DNA of 64,000 nt from NCBI GenBank assembly GCA_963666755.2, contig CAXXGW010000003.1, forward strand, positions 134,625 to 198,624. The letters are read 5' to 3'. This DNA comes from CAXXOK01 sp963666755 (GTDB taxonomy: Bacteria; Bacillota; Clostridia; Christensenellales; Aristaeellaceae). This document shows, piece after piece, positions 8,567 to 17,726 of the stretch. The notes under the pieces are model-generated. The model saw only the letters and a program-made list of their open reading frames with translations. It had not been told where the DNA came from and searched no databases. How positions within the stretch are numbered: the stretch's first letter is position 1; every line of letters begins with the position of its first letter. The position numbers and the translations under genes were made by a program.

Positions 8567-9820
8567 ATGCACACGCAAACCGACACGCCCCGCTGGCAGG
8601 GCCGCGCCGCGCTGTTCCTTGTCAGCCAGAATTTATCGCTGTTTGGTTCCTCCGTGGCGGCCTACGCCATCATCTGGCACATTACCATGACCACCTCCTC
8701 CGGGCTGTGGATGATGCTTTCCACCCTGTGCGCCATGGTGCCGCAAGTGCTGGTATCGCTGTTTGGCGGCGTGCTGGCCGACCGCTACAACCGCAAGGTG
8801 CTGGTGATGCTGTCCGACGGGTTTATCGCGCTGGTCACGCTGGGGCTGGCGCTGGCGCTTCGCAGCGGCTATGCAGGGCTGGAGCTTTTGCTGGTGGTAT
8901 CGGCGGTGCGCTCGCTGGGCGCGGGGGTGCAGACCCCGGCGGTCAACGCCCTGTACCCGCAGCTGGTGCCTAGCGAAAAACTGACCAAGGTGCAGGGCCT
9001 GAACCAGACGGTCGGCTCGGTGCTCATGCTGCTGGCGCCGCCGGTCAGCGGGGTGCTGCTGGCCACGGCGGGCCTCGCCTCCGCCTTTCTGGTGGACGTG
9101 GGCACCGCAGCCCTCGCCATCGCCGTAATGAGCCGCATCCGTGTGGAAAAACCCGTGCGCACCGTCGCGCCCGGCACCGTGTGGCAGGATATGCGCGCGG
9201 GGCTGCGCTACACCCTGTGCCACCCCGCGCTCAGCCGCATCATCATCTGCTTTGCCTGTTCGTTTTTCCTCATTACCCCGGCGGCGGTGCTTTCGCCCCT
9301 GCTGGTGCAGCGCACGTTCGGCAACGACGTGTGGCGGCTGACGGCCAATGAGGTCGCCTGGACGCTGGGCACGCTGGTGGGCGGCATCTTTGTGTCGCTC
9401 AAGGGCGAGTTCCGCGACAAGGTGCGCACCGTGGCGGTGGGCCTGCTGGCCTTTGGCGTGCTGTTCGCGCTGCTGGGGCTGGCATGGGATTTTGTCAGCT
9501 ACCTGCTGTTTATGGGCATTGCAGGGTTCTTCCTGCCGGCGGTTTCCACGGCGCAGACGGTGCACATCCAGCAATCCACCGAGCCGGAAATGCTGGGCCG
9601 GGTGTTCTCGATTGTGCAGATCATCACCGCCAGCGCGATGCCGGTGGCGATTCTGGTGTTCGGGCCGCTGGCCGATGTGGTGAGCGTGCAGTGGCTGCTG
9701 ATAGTCAGCGGCGTGCTGCTGGCGCTGGTGGGCCTGTGGTACGGCTGGCTGGGTAACCGCAACGGCAGCCACGGTTTGCTGCAAGGGGCCGCCTGCCCCA
9801 CGGATGCCAAAGCAGAATAA
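8567..9820 (+). CDS. MFS transporter, probable efflux permease
   Basis: A 417-residue major facilitator protein with about 10-12 hydrophobic spans and the loop 2-3 motif FGGVLADRYNRKVLVMLSD at about residues 65-85. The layout resembles the MFS drug or macrolide exporter group of Firmicutes. The ATG at 8567 is preceded by GAAAGGAG; a longer frame upstream is low-quality sequence without a site. It is divergent from the moxR operon and about 100 bases upstream of the dioxygenase gene. Substrate unknown. Confidence 0.88.
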   Translation: MHTQTDTPRWQGRAALFLVSQNLSLFGSSVAAYAIIWHITMTTSSGLWMMLSTLCAMVPQVLVSLFGGVLADRYNRKVLVMLSDGFIALVTLGLALALRSGYAGLELLLVVSAVRSLGAGVQTPAVNALYPQLVPSEKLTKVQGLNQTVGSVLMLLAPPVSGVLLATAGLASAFLVDVGTAALAIAVMSRIRVEKPVRTVAPGTVWQDMRAGLRYTLCHPALSRIIICFACSFFLITPAAVLSPLLVQRTFGNDVWRLTANEVAWTLGTLVGGIFVSLKGEFRDKVRTVAVGLLAFGVLFALLGLAWDFVSYLLFMGIAGFFLPAVSTAQTVHIQQSTEPEMLGRVFSIVQIITASAMPVAILVFGPLADVVSVQWLLIVSGVLLALVGLWYGWLGNRNGSHGLLQGAACPTDAKAE

Positions 9821-9918
9821 GGCTCGACGTTTTCCCACTGAAAGTGTATGCTATAAGAAGCGGCAGTGCGCCGCATCCCCGGCGGTTGTACCGCCGTCCC
9901 CCCGGAAAGGAAATAACC

Positions 9919-10692
9919 ATGCAACGCAGCCCCGTGTTTTTTATCGGCCATGGCAGTCCCATGAACGCCATGGAAGACAACGCCTTTACCCGCGAGTGGC
10001 GGCGCATTGGCGCGTCGCTGCCCCGCCCCAAAGCCATCCTCTCGGTTTCGGCCCACTGGTTTACCGAGGGCACGCGCGTATCCACCGCGCCGGAAAACCG
10101 CATGATTTACGATATGTACGGCTTCCCCGAGGCGCTGTACCGCATTGCCTACCCCGCGCCGGGCGCCCCCGCCACAGCCGCCCGGGCGTTGCAGCTGTTG
10201 GACGGCCGTGCCAGAGCCGATTCCTCCTGGGGACTGGACCACGGCAGCTGGTCGGTGCTCAGGCACCTGTACCCCACAGCGGATGTGCCCGTGTTTCAGG
10301 TGAGCGTCAACTATGCCCTGACCCCGGAGGAGCACTTCGCGGTGGGCCGCGCCCTGCAACCCCTGCGGGAGGAGGGCGTGCTGATCCTGGCCAGCGGCAA
10401 CGTGGTGCACAACCTCGGCCGGGTCGGCTGGGATCAGGCAGGCGGTTACCCGTGGGCGGACACGTTTGACGCAACCATCCGCGATGCGGTGCGCACAGGC
10501 GACTTTGCCCGCGCCGTGCATTACGCCGATCTGGGCGAGCCCGCGCGGCTTTCGGTGCCCACCCCCGACCACTACGTGCCGCTGCTGGTGGCGCTGGGCG
10601 CGGCCGACCCCGCCGACGCGCTGCAGGTGAGCAACGACGCGCGCACCATGGGTTCCCTTTCCATGACCAGCTACCTGTTTACCGAAACCTGA
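9919..10692 (+). CDS. Extradiol ring-cleavage dioxygenase, DODA/YgiD type
   Basis: A 257-residue class III (LigB-superfamily) extradiol dioxygenase. Characteristic residues include FFIGHGSPMNAM at the N-terminus, the SAHWFTEGT metal-site region, GLDHGSWSVL and SGNVVHNLGR. The family cleaves catechols, including 4,5-DOPA, using Fe(II) or Zn and oxygen, which is odd for a presumed anaerobe; several bacterial members have no known physiological substrate. Start at the ATG behind AAAGGAAA. It is followed at 31 bases by pirin and then an FMN reductase, a redox or aromatic-compound cluster. Confidence 0.9.
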   Translation: MQRSPVFFIGHGSPMNAMEDNAFTREWRRIGASLPRPKAILSVSAHWFTEGTRVSTAPENRMIYDMYGFPEALYRIAYPAPGAPATAARALQLLDGRARADSSWGLDHGSWSVLRHLYPTADVPVFQVSVNYALTPEEHFAVGRALQPLREEGVLILASGNVVHNLGRVGWDQAGGYPWADTFDATIRDAVRTGDFARAVHYADLGEPARLSVPTPDHYVPLLVALGAADPADALQVSNDARTMGSLSMTSYLFTET

Positions 10693-10723
10693 CCCCGTTT
10701 GAGCCAGAAAGAAGGCGTTTTTC

Positions 10724-11572
10724 ATGACTTTGCGAACCGTTACCGCCACCCACCGCGGCTCCCGCACCGTAGACGGCGCGGGCGTGCATCTGGTGCGCGT
10801 GCTCTCCGCCGGCGAAGCCCGCGCGTATGACCCGTTCCTGATGCTGGATTCGTTCGATTCCACCAACCCCGACGATTATCTGGCCGGGTTCCCGATGCAC
10901 CCGCACCGGGGCATCGAAACCATTACCTATCTGATTTCCGGGTGCATCGCCCATGAGGACAGTCTGGGCAACCGCGGCGAAATCCGCCCCGGCGAAAGCC
11001 AGTGGATGTGCGCGGGCAGCGGCATCCTGCATCAGGAGATGCCGCAGGCCAGCGACCGGATGCTGGGGTTCCAACTGTGGCTGAACCTGCCCGCCGCCGA
11101 AAAAATGTGCGACCCCACCTACCAGAGCCTCGGGCAAGCGCAAATCCCTGTTATACAGGAAGATGGCGCGCGCGTGCACGTAATCGGCGGCCGGTATGGC
11201 GACGCTTCGGGCGCCAAGCCCGGGCACGTGCAGGCAACCCTGCTGGATGTGGAGCTGGAACCCGGCGCAACGTTCACCCTGCCCGTTGCTGCGGGTGACA
11301 CGGCCTTCGCCTTTACCCTGCTGGGCGCGGCACAGGTCGGCGGCACCGCCGTATCGGAAAAAACGGCCGCCCTGCTCGGCCCGGGCGACGCCGTTACGCT
11401 CGCCGCGCCGCCGGACGCCCCCGCAAGGGTGATCTTCTACGCGGGCAAACCGCTGGACGAGCCCATCGCCTGGGGTGGCCCCATCGTGATGAACACGCAG
11501 GCAGAACTGTGGCAGGCGTTTGACGAGCTGCGCGCGGGCACCTTCATCCGCCACAACGCAGGCCGGCCCTGA
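10724..11572 (+). CDS. Pirin-family cupin protein
   Basis: A 282-residue two-cupin pirin. The N-terminal metal-binding cupin is clear: FPMHPHRGIETITYL supplies the two histidines, and GSGILHQEMPQ supplies the third His and the Glu. Some bacterial pirins act as quercetin 2,3-dioxygenases and others as regulators. The C-terminal cupin lacks an obvious metal site, as is usual. The neighbours (dioxygenase upstream, quinone/flavin reductase downstream) suggest a shared role in handling polyphenols or electrophiles; this is inference. Confidence 0.92.
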   Translation: MTLRTVTATHRGSRTVDGAGVHLVRVLSAGEARAYDPFLMLDSFDSTNPDDYLAGFPMHPHRGIETITYLISGCIAHEDSLGNRGEIRPGESQWMCAGSGILHQEMPQASDRMLGFQLWLNLPAAEKMCDPTYQSLGQAQIPVIQEDGARVHVIGGRYGDASGAKPGHVQATLLDVELEPGATFTLPVAAGDTAFAFTLLGAAQVGGTAVSEKTAALLGPGDAVTLAAPPDAPARVIFYAGKPLDEPIAWGGPIVMNTQAELWQAFDELRAGTFIRHNAGRP

Positions 11573-11630
11573 ATTTCACCCCGCAACGGCCCGCGCCGGG
11601 CCGAATCTACCGATAAAGGAAGGCATTCCG

Positions 11631-12197
11631 ATGCTGGAACAACAACCCCTCAACATCCTGGCGATCGTCGGATCGCTGCGCAAGGATTCCTTCAACCGCC
11701 AGCTGGCCGAAGCCGCCCGCGACGCGCTGGGCGACCGGGCCAAGCTGCAAATCCTCAGCTTCGACGAGGTGCCGCTGTTTAATCAGGACATCGAGTACCC
11801 CGCGCCCGAGGCCGTCAGCCGTGCGCGCGCCGCTGTGCGGGAAGCCGACGGGCTGTGGTTTTTTACCCCGGAATATAACCATAGCTTTCCCGGCGTGCTC
11901 AAGAATCTGATTGACTGGCTCAGCCGCCCCGTGAGCGAAACCGAGCGGCAGGTGCTCTACGGCAAAGCCGCGGCCCTGGCCGGCATCTCGGGGGGCATGA
12001 GCGGCACGCTGGTGGCGCAGGATCAACTGGCCATGCTGCTCAGCTACCTGAACCTGCGGCTGATGAACGTGCCGCGCGTGGCCGTGCCCAATGCCCGGAC
12101 GCTGGCCGACGCGCAGGGCCGCCTGACGCTGCCGGATAAAAACCGCGCGTTTTTACAGAAGGAAGCCGACGCGTTGATCGCCTTCCTGCGCCCCTGA
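11631..12197 (+). CDS. NADPH-dependent FMN reductase
   Basis: A 188-residue flavodoxin-fold oxidoreductase. The FMN phosphate loop is GSLRKDSFNRQLAE at residues about 13-26 and the isoalloxazine-binding loop is TPEYNHSFPGVLKNLIDW. Members reduce quinones, azo dyes or chromate with NAD(P)H. The ATG at 11631 follows AAAGGAAGG. It is third in the dioxygenase-pirin-reductase row, all on the plus strand with gaps of 30-60 bases. Confidence 0.93.
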   Translation: MLEQQPLNILAIVGSLRKDSFNRQLAEAARDALGDRAKLQILSFDEVPLFNQDIEYPAPEAVSRARAAVREADGLWFFTPEYNHSFPGVLKNLIDWLSRPVSETERQVLYGKAAALAGISGGMSGTLVAQDQLAMLLSYLNLRLMNVPRVAVPNARTLADAQGRLTLPDKNRAFLQKEADALIAFLRP

Positions 12198-12226
12198 AAA
12201 GCACGGAAAACCCGCAAACGCGCCGC

Positions 12227-12255
12227 TTGCAAACCCTGCCGCCCCGTGTTACCAT
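12227..12255 (+). promoter_or_regulatory. Possible promoter of the aldo/keto reductase
   Basis: TTGCAA, 17 bases, TACCAT, lying in the 100-base gap ahead of the start codon at 12302. It suggests that the reductase has its own promoter as well as any read-through. Confidence 0.45.
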
Positions 12256-12301
12256 AGGGCCGCAGATCCGTTTGCCAAATCCATACCGGGAGGGATTGCC
12301 C

Positions 12302-13291
12302 ATGTACCAACCCAACCCTGACCGTTACAGCGCGCAGCGCTACGTGCGCCTGGGCCGCAGCGGCGTGCGCATCGCGCCCATCGCGCTGGGCCTGTGGCAG
12401 AACTTCGGCGAGGATTTCCGCTTTGACGTGTGCCGCGATACATTGTGCGCGGCGTTCGACGCGGGGCTGAACCACTTCGACCTGGCCAATAACTACGGCA
12501 ACCCTCCCGGCGCGGCGGAGCGCACCTTCGGGCGCGTGCTGCATCAGGAACTGGCCGCCCACCGGGATGAGCTGTTCATCTCCACCAAGGCGGGCTATAC
12601 CATGTGGGAAGGCCCCTTTGGCGACCACGGCAGCAAGAAGTACCTGATTTCCAGTTTAGACCAGAGCCTGCAGCGCATGGGGCTGGACTATGTGGACCTG
12701 TTTTACCACCACCGGCCCGACCCCGATACGCCCATCGCCGAAACCGCCGAGGCGCTGGAGCAGATTGTCAGGCAGGGCAAGGCGCTCTACATCGGCCTTT
12801 CCAACTATAACGCGGCGCAGACCCGCGCGATGCTGGCGGAGTTGAGCCGCCGCGGCCTGCATTGCCTGATCCACCAGATGCGCTACTCCATGCTGGCGCG
12901 CGAGCCGGAGCGGGAATTGTTTGTCACCTTACGGGAGGCAGGCGTGGCGAGCATCGCGTTTTCGCCGCTGGCGCAGGGGCTGCTCACGGATAAGTACCTG
13001 CACGGCATCCCGGAAGATAGCCGCATGACGCAAAACCGTTTCCTGCGTAAAACGGATTTGACCGACGAGCGCCTGCACCAGCTGGAAGCGCTCAACAAGC
13101 TTGCCAAAGGCCGAGGGCAGACGCTGGCGCAGATGGCGCTGCAGTGGGTATTGCGTGAAGGCGGTGCCGATACGCTGATTGTGGGCGCACGCAACCCCGC
13201 GCAGTTGACGGACAGCCTTCGTTCGTTAAAAGCCCCCGATTGGGCGGCGGGCGAGCTGGACGCCATCGAAGCCATTCTGGCTAAAGACTAA
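12302..13291 (+). CDS. Aldo/keto reductase, YghZ-like
   Basis: A 329-residue aldo/keto reductase. The catalytic Tyr is in DLANNYGNPPGAAE, the Lys in FISTKAGY, and the C-terminal NADPH-binding part contains IVGARNPAQL. The pattern YHHRPDPDTPIAETAEAL and the 330-residue length match the YghZ/L-glyceraldehyde 3-phosphate reductase group (AKR14), which detoxifies aldehydes and methylglyoxal. Start at the ATG after GGGAGGGATTGCCC. Confidence 0.92.
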   Translation: MYQPNPDRYSAQRYVRLGRSGVRIAPIALGLWQNFGEDFRFDVCRDTLCAAFDAGLNHFDLANNYGNPPGAAERTFGRVLHQELAAHRDELFISTKAGYTMWEGPFGDHGSKKYLISSLDQSLQRMGLDYVDLFYHHRPDPDTPIAETAEALEQIVRQGKALYIGLSNYNAAQTRAMLAELSRRGLHCLIHQMRYSMLAREPERELFVTLREAGVASIAFSPLAQGLLTDKYLHGIPEDSRMTQNRFLRKTDLTDERLHQLEALNKLAKGRGQTLAQMALQWVLREGGADTLIVGARNPAQLTDSLRSLKAPDWAAGELDAIEAILAKD

Positions 13292-13294
13292 ACC

Positions 13295-13695
13295 GGGTCA
13301 AGGGCCGCTGGCCCTTGTCAGGTTTCCAAAGGGTGAAACCCTTTGGCGGGCCTGTGCAAAGCCCAAGCCCCGCCGCAGCACAACCGCACAAGCGCGCGAA
13401 CAGCGCCAAAGGCGCTATGAGGCGCGCGGGGCCAGATACCAGCCGCATACAAGTGCCAAAAGGGGTCAAGGGCCAGCGGCCCTTGTCAGGATTCCAAAGG
13501 GTGAAACCCTTTGGTGGGTTTGGGCAAAGCCCAACCCCCACGCGCCGCAGCGCAACCGCATAAGCGCGCGAACAGCGCCAAAGGCGCTATGAGGCGCGCG
13601 GGGCCAGACACCAGTTGCATGCAAGTGCCAAAAGGGGTCAAGGGCCGCTGGCCCATGTCAGGTTTCCAAAGGGTGAAACCCTTTAGCGTGCCCGC
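13295..13695 (+). repeat. Array A: 170-bp hairpin-rich repeat, 2.3 copies
   Basis: The unit recurs at intervals of 168 and 172 bases, with two full copies and a third partial. Each unit carries CAAGGGCCGCTGGCCCTTG, CCAAAGGGTGAAACCCTTTGG, GGGCAAAGCCC and AGCGCCAAAGGCGCT, all self-complementary. The same unit, inverted, forms array B at 17.9-18.5 kb. Open frames through it are not real genes. Confidence 0.9.
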
Positions 13696-13735
13696 GCAAC
13701 CCCCGCGCCGCAGCGATGCGCGGCGGCACCCAAAA

Positions 13736-13780
13736 CACAGCAAAGAGGCGAAGACCATACCCCCTCGCCTCTTTACTGTG
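13736..13780 (-). terminator. Hairpin terminator after the metallophosphoesterase
   Basis: A 16-bp stem (CACAGCAAAGAGGCGA paired with TCGCCTCTTTACTGTG, one mismatch) with a 13-base loop. Read on the minus strand it is followed by TTTTGGG. It lies about 70 bases past the stop codon of the phosphoesterase gene. Confidence 0.65.
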
Positions 13781-13847
13781 CTGGAAACAGCGCGCCATGC
13801 GCCGCCCCCTTTTTACATTTTACAGGCTTGCCTCAATCCCCCTGTCA

Positions 13848-14540
13848 CTACCACACCAGGTTGCCGGTCGTCAGCTCCCGCACGGACAGGAACATCGCGT
13901 ACAGCCGGTTGTCCAGCGGCGCGTCCATGTGCAGGTGGCCGAAGTACCAGCGCTTGTAGGTAACGTTGTCCATCACCCACTGTAAAAACTCGTTCAGGTC
14001 CTTTTCCCCTTCATGAAAGCCAAAAATCTGCTTCATGACGGTTTCAGGCGCGGCATGGGTAACGATGTAATCCACGTCACGGCCGCAATCTTCCAGCGTG
14101 CGGCGCGCGGTGGCATACTCCTGCGCGGAGGGCATCTCGGCCTTCCACCAGTCTACCCCTTCGTAGCGGCGCGACTGATCGATGGAGTACCCGCCCCCCA
14201 TGGTAAAGATCGAGTGCCCCTCCAGCTCGTAGCGCTGGCCGCGCAGCAGCTGGTACACATTGCGGCGGATGCGCCGCGCCTTGCCGCCCTTCCAGTTTAC
14301 AGACGGGTAGGCGGACAGCAAATCGAAATTCTCGTGATTGCCGTCAATAAACAGAATGTTGTAGGGGCGGAAGCTCAATTCCCGCAGGGCGAGCTCCTCC
14401 TTGGGGCCGCCGGTAAACAGGTAGCCGAAATCCCCGCAGATAATCAGCGAATCCCGCTTGGTCCAACGATCCGCAAAAGGCATGGTTTCCCGGCTCAGGC
14501 GTGCGGCGCTGCCGTGGGTATCGCCGGTGATATAGATCAT
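13848..14540 (-). CDS. Calcineurin-like metallophosphoesterase
   Basis: A 230-residue phosphoesterase with the metal-ligand motifs in order: TGDTHGS (GDxH), ICGDFGYLF (GDxx), FIDGNHENFD (GNHE), VTHAAP, and GHLHMDAP (GHxH). Metals are expected to be Mn or Fe. The substrate cannot be inferred; relatives include protein phosphatases and nucleotide hydrolases. It is read on the minus strand, downstream of the sirtuin gene at a gap of about 60 bases. Confidence 0.92.
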   Translation of the reverse strand: MIYITGDTHGSAARLSRETMPFADRWTKRDSLIICGDFGYLFTGGPKEELALRELSFRPYNILFIDGNHENFDLLSAYPSVNWKGGKARRIRRNVYQLLRGQRYELEGHSIFTMGGGYSIDQSRRYEGVDWWKAEMPSAQEYATARRTLEDCGRDVDYIVTHAAPETVMKQIFGFHEGEKDLNEFLQWVMDNVTYKRWYFGHLHMDAPLDNRLYAMFLSVRELTTGNLVW

Positions 14541-14602
14541 GGTGCTCCCCCTGTTCGCTTAATGTAGGCGCCATCCGGTGTGCGCCGCGAAAAGAAACGC
14601 GG

Positions 14603-15337
14603 CTACCGGGGGATGGCGGCGTCCAGTGCCTGGGCGATGCTGTCGCGCACAATCAGGTCGGCCCGCTGGTCAAATGGCGTTTCGTCCCGGTTGAGCAACG
14701 CCAGGCGCGCTTCGCGCCGGTACCCCAGCAACCCTGCCGCCGGGTAAACAGTGAGCGACGTGCCGCCCACAATCAGTAAATCACACTTCATGACCACGCG
14801 CACAGCCTCGTCCATCACGTCGGGGTTGAGCGGCTCGCCGTAGAACACGATGTCTGGGCGCAGGGTGCCGCCGCACGCGCAGCGGGGCGTGCCCGGCTGA
14901 TCCAGCACGGCCTGCAGGTCCATGACGCGGTTGCAGGCCAGGCAAAGGTTGCGGCGCACGGTGCCGTGCAGCTCCAGCACGTTGCGGCTGCCCGCGTCCT
15001 GATGCAGACCGTCGATGTTCTGGGTCACCACGGCTTTGAGCCTACCCTGTTTTTCCAGCCGCGCCAGCGCGTAGTGGCCGGCGTTGGGTTTGGCCTCGGG
15101 GTGCAGGATCACCTGTTTGTAAAATGTCCAGAACGCGTCGGTGTGATTCAAAAAATAGCGGATGGAAAGCATTTCTTCAAAGCTTTTCCCCTGCGCGCCG
15201 CTGTACAGCCCATGCGCCCCGCGAAAATCTGGGATGCCGCTCTCCGTGCTCATGCCCGCGCCGCCGAAGAACACGATGTTGCGGCTCTTCTCGATCATGC
15301 GCGCCAGCTCCGCAATCGCAGGCGAAAGCTCCCCCAT
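14603..15337 (-). CDS. cobB: Sir2-family NAD-dependent protein deacylase
   Basis: A 244-residue sirtuin that removes acyl groups from protein lysines using NAD+. Diagnostic parts are GAGMSTESGIPDFRG (NAD binding), TQNIDGLHQDAG, the catalytic His in ELHGTV, and a zinc site formed by CLAC and CACG. The ATG at 15337 has GGGAGGGG upstream on the minus strand; the frame extends 17 codons further without a site. It is divergent from thrS. Confidence 0.93.
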   Translation of the reverse strand: MGELSPAIAELARMIEKSRNIVFFGGAGMSTESGIPDFRGAHGLYSGAQGKSFEEMLSIRYFLNHTDAFWTFYKQVILHPEAKPNAGHYALARLEKQGRLKAVVTQNIDGLHQDAGSRNVLELHGTVRRNLCLACNRVMDLQAVLDQPGTPRCACGGTLRPDIVFYGEPLNPDVMDEAVRVVMKCDLLIVGGTSLTVYPAAGLLGYRREARLALLNRDETPFDQRADLIVRDSIAQALDAAIPR

Positions 15338-15507
15338 TGGATTTCCCCTCCCAACAGACGCCGCGTCGGCGCGCACACGATGGCGCACCGCACATGTTTA
15401 GTGGTTTTCGACACTTGCGTTTGAAAATCCTATCCGTGACAGCCAAATCTTTGAAAAGGTTGTCATTATTTTCCATTCCACAGGTTTACGCCGTGTTTAC
15501 GTACCCC

Positions 15508-15536
15508 TTGACATGGGGCCGGGGTCGTGCTATCCT
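15508..15536 (+). promoter_or_regulatory. Promoter of the thrS leader
   Basis: TTGACA, 17 bases, TATCCT. Transcription would start near 15543 and give a leader of about 270 bases ahead of thrS. Confidence 0.8.
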
Positions 15537-15542
15537 AGCCCC

Positions 15543-15783
15543 ATCATCGGATGACGCGGAACGCGCCGCCCCTTCAGGCAACGCCCCAGAGATCGCCGCC
15601 CCGGCTGTAAGCGGCGAGCGGTGCCAGGCGCGGACACCATCCGCCGACGATGCGCGCGGTGCGCGTTACAGCGCCTCCAAATGAGTGGGAGCAGGGTCTG
15701 CCTGTTTCCAAGCAGGGTGGAACCACGAACGAGCTATATCGTCCGTCCCCGCAGGCTACAAGCGCGGGGGCGGGCGTTTTCCG
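15543..15783 (+). promoter_or_regulatory. T-box leader controlling thrS
   Basis: The leader contains the T-box sequence AGGGTGGAACCACG at 15714-15727 just before a terminator-like stem (GTCCGTCCCCGC with GCGGGGGCGGGC, then GTTTT, 15741-15783). T-box RNAs bind uncharged tRNA, which stabilises an antiterminator and lets transcription pass. The likely specifier is a threonine codon; an ACC lies at 15636-15638, but I could not prove its position in the specifier loop. A tRNA-Thr with the matching GGT anticodon is encoded at 2.1 kb. Confidence 0.88.
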
Positions 15784-15815
15784 TTTCCCCGGAACATCAG
15801 AAAGGATGGTTTTGC

Positions 15816-17723
15816 ATGAAACTGACCCTGTTTGGCACGGTGCATGAGGTGCCCGATCACAGCTCCGCCGGCGATCTGCTCAAGGCCGTAAGCCCGGAGG
15901 ATTTGAAAAAGTACTATGCCGTCCGTCTGCCCGATGGCAAGCTGACGGACCTGTTCGCCCCGCTGGACGCGGATGGGGAGATCGTTCCCCTGACGTTTGC
16001 CGACGAGGATGGGCGCAAGGTGTTCCGGCATTCGTGCTCGCACGTGCTGGCCATCGCGGTCAAGAACCTGTACCCCGAGGCGAAGCTGGCCATCGGCCCG
16101 GCCATTGAGAACGGCTTCTACTACGATTTTGACCTGCCCACCCCCTTCACCCCGGACGATCTGCCCAAGATCGAAAAGGAAATGGATCGCGTGGCGCGCA
16201 AGTCCATCCGCCCGCACCGCTACACCCTGCCGCGCAGCGAGGCCATCGCCCTGATGAAGGATCGCGGCGAGCCCTACAAGGTACAGCTGATTGAGGATTT
16301 GCCCGAGGGCGAAACCCTGAGCTTTTATGAAATGGGCGATTTTGTGGACCTGTGCGTCGGCCCGCACCTGCCCAACCTGAATGTGCTCAAGGCTTTTAAG
16401 CTGACGCAGATTGCCGGGGCCTACTGGCGCGGCGACGAGCACAACAAGATGCTCTGCCGCGTCTACGGCACCTGCTTCCCCACCCGGGAGGAGCTGGACG
16501 AGTACATCCGCCAGCTGGAGGAGGCCAAGAAACGCGACCACCGCAAGCTGGGTCGTGATCTGGATTTGTTCGACATCCGCGACGAAGGCCCCGGCTTCCC
16601 GTTCTTCTACCCCAAGGGCATGGTGCTGCGCAATATTCTGGAAGATTTCTGGCGTGAAATCCACCGCAAAGCGGGCTATGAGGAAATCAAAACCCCCATC
16701 ATGCTCAACCGCGCCCTGTGGGAGCGCAGCGGCCACTGGGCCAAGTACCGCGAAAACATGTACACCACCAAAATCGACGATACGGATTTTGCCATCAAGC
16801 CCATGAACTGCCCCGGCGGCATCCTGGTGTACGAGCGCAAGCTCTGGAGCTACCGCGACCTGCCCTGCCGCAGCGGCGAGCTGGGGCTGGTGCACCGCCA
16901 TGAAAAGAGCGGCGCGCTGCACGGCCTGATGCGCGTGCGTTGCTTTACCCAGGATGATGCGCACATCTTCATGACCCCGGAGCAGATCAAGGACGAAATC
17001 AAGGGTGTGTACCACCTGATCGATCAGGTGTATTCGCTGTTTGGCTTCCCCTACACGGTAGAGCTGTCCACCCGGCCGGAAAACTCCATCGGCACCGACG
17101 AAATGTGGCAGTTGGCCACCGAGGGCCTGCAGGGCGCGCTGGACGAGCTGGGCGTGCCTTACACCGTCAACGAGGGCGACGGCGCCTTCTACGGCCCCAA
17201 GATCGACTTCCACCTGCGCGATTGCATCGGGCGCACGTGGCAGTGCGGCACCATCCAGCTGGACATGAACCTGCCGGAGCGCTTCGACCTGAGCTATGTG
17301 GGTGCGGATGGCGAAAAGCACCGCCCCGTGATGATCCACCGCGTGGTGTTCGGCTCCATCGAGCGGTTTATCGGCATCCTGACGGAGCAGTTCGGCGGCG
17401 CGTTCCCCACGTGGCTGGCACCCGTGCAGGTTAAGATCATGACCATTACCGACCGCAGCGACGATGCGGCCAAGGAGCTGCGCGATCTGCTGCTGGCCGC
17501 CGACCTGCGCCCCGAGCTGGACCTGCGCAACGAGAAAATCGGCTTCAAGGTGCGCGAAGCCCAGATGATGAAGATTCCCTACATGTTTGTGCTGGGCGAC
17601 CGCGAGGCGGCCGACCGCACCGTGACCATCCGCAACCGCAAGGGCGACAATCTGGGCACCTTCCCCTTCGCCGAAGCAGTCGCGATGATCCGCAAGCTGG
17701 ACGACGATCGCACGCTGGACTGA
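15816..17723 (+). CDS. thrS: Threonyl-tRNA synthetase
   Basis: A 635-residue class II synthetase that charges tRNA-Thr. In order: N-terminal TGS domain (residues 1-60), editing domain with the HSCSHVLA motif at about 72, the YFYDF-like GFYYDFDLP region, the catalytic core with the zinc Cys in KPMNCPGGILVYE, motif 2 in GLMRVRCFTQDDAHIF, motif 3 in MIHRVVFGSIERFIGIL, and an anticodon-binding domain to the end. The start is the ATG at 15816, after AGAAAGGAT. It is controlled by the T-box leader. Confidence 0.98.
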   Translation: MKLTLFGTVHEVPDHSSAGDLLKAVSPEDLKKYYAVRLPDGKLTDLFAPLDADGEIVPLTFADEDGRKVFRHSCSHVLAIAVKNLYPEAKLAIGPAIENGFYYDFDLPTPFTPDDLPKIEKEMDRVARKSIRPHRYTLPRSEAIALMKDRGEPYKVQLIEDLPEGETLSFYEMGDFVDLCVGPHLPNLNVLKAFKLTQIAGAYWRGDEHNKMLCRVYGTCFPTREELDEYIRQLEEAKKRDHRKLGRDLDLFDIRDEGPGFPFFYPKGMVLRNILEDFWREIHRKAGYEEIKTPIMLNRALWERSGHWAKYRENMYTTKIDDTDFAIKPMNCPGGILVYERKLWSYRDLPCRSGELGLVHRHEKSGALHGLMRVRCFTQDDAHIFMTPEQIKDEIKGVYHLIDQVYSLFGFPYTVELSTRPENSIGTDEMWQLATEGLQGALDELGVPYTVNEGDGAFYGPKIDFHLRDCIGRTWQCGTIQLDMNLPERFDLSYVGADGEKHRPVMIHRVVFGSIERFIGILTEQFGGAFPTWLAPVQVKIMTITDRSDDAAKELRDLLLAADLRPELDLRNEKIGFKVREAQMMKIPYMFVLGDREAADRTVTIRNRKGDNLGTFPFAEAVAMIRKLDDDRTLD

Positions 17724-17726
17724 CGA

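Noticed and set aside
13511..13963. Open frames running through the 170-bp repeats here and at 18 kb, 42.6 kb and 62 kb
   Set aside because: They repeat phrases such as GFTLWKPDKG or ANSAKGAMRR in several frames of the same DNA unit, which marks translation of a non-coding repeat.
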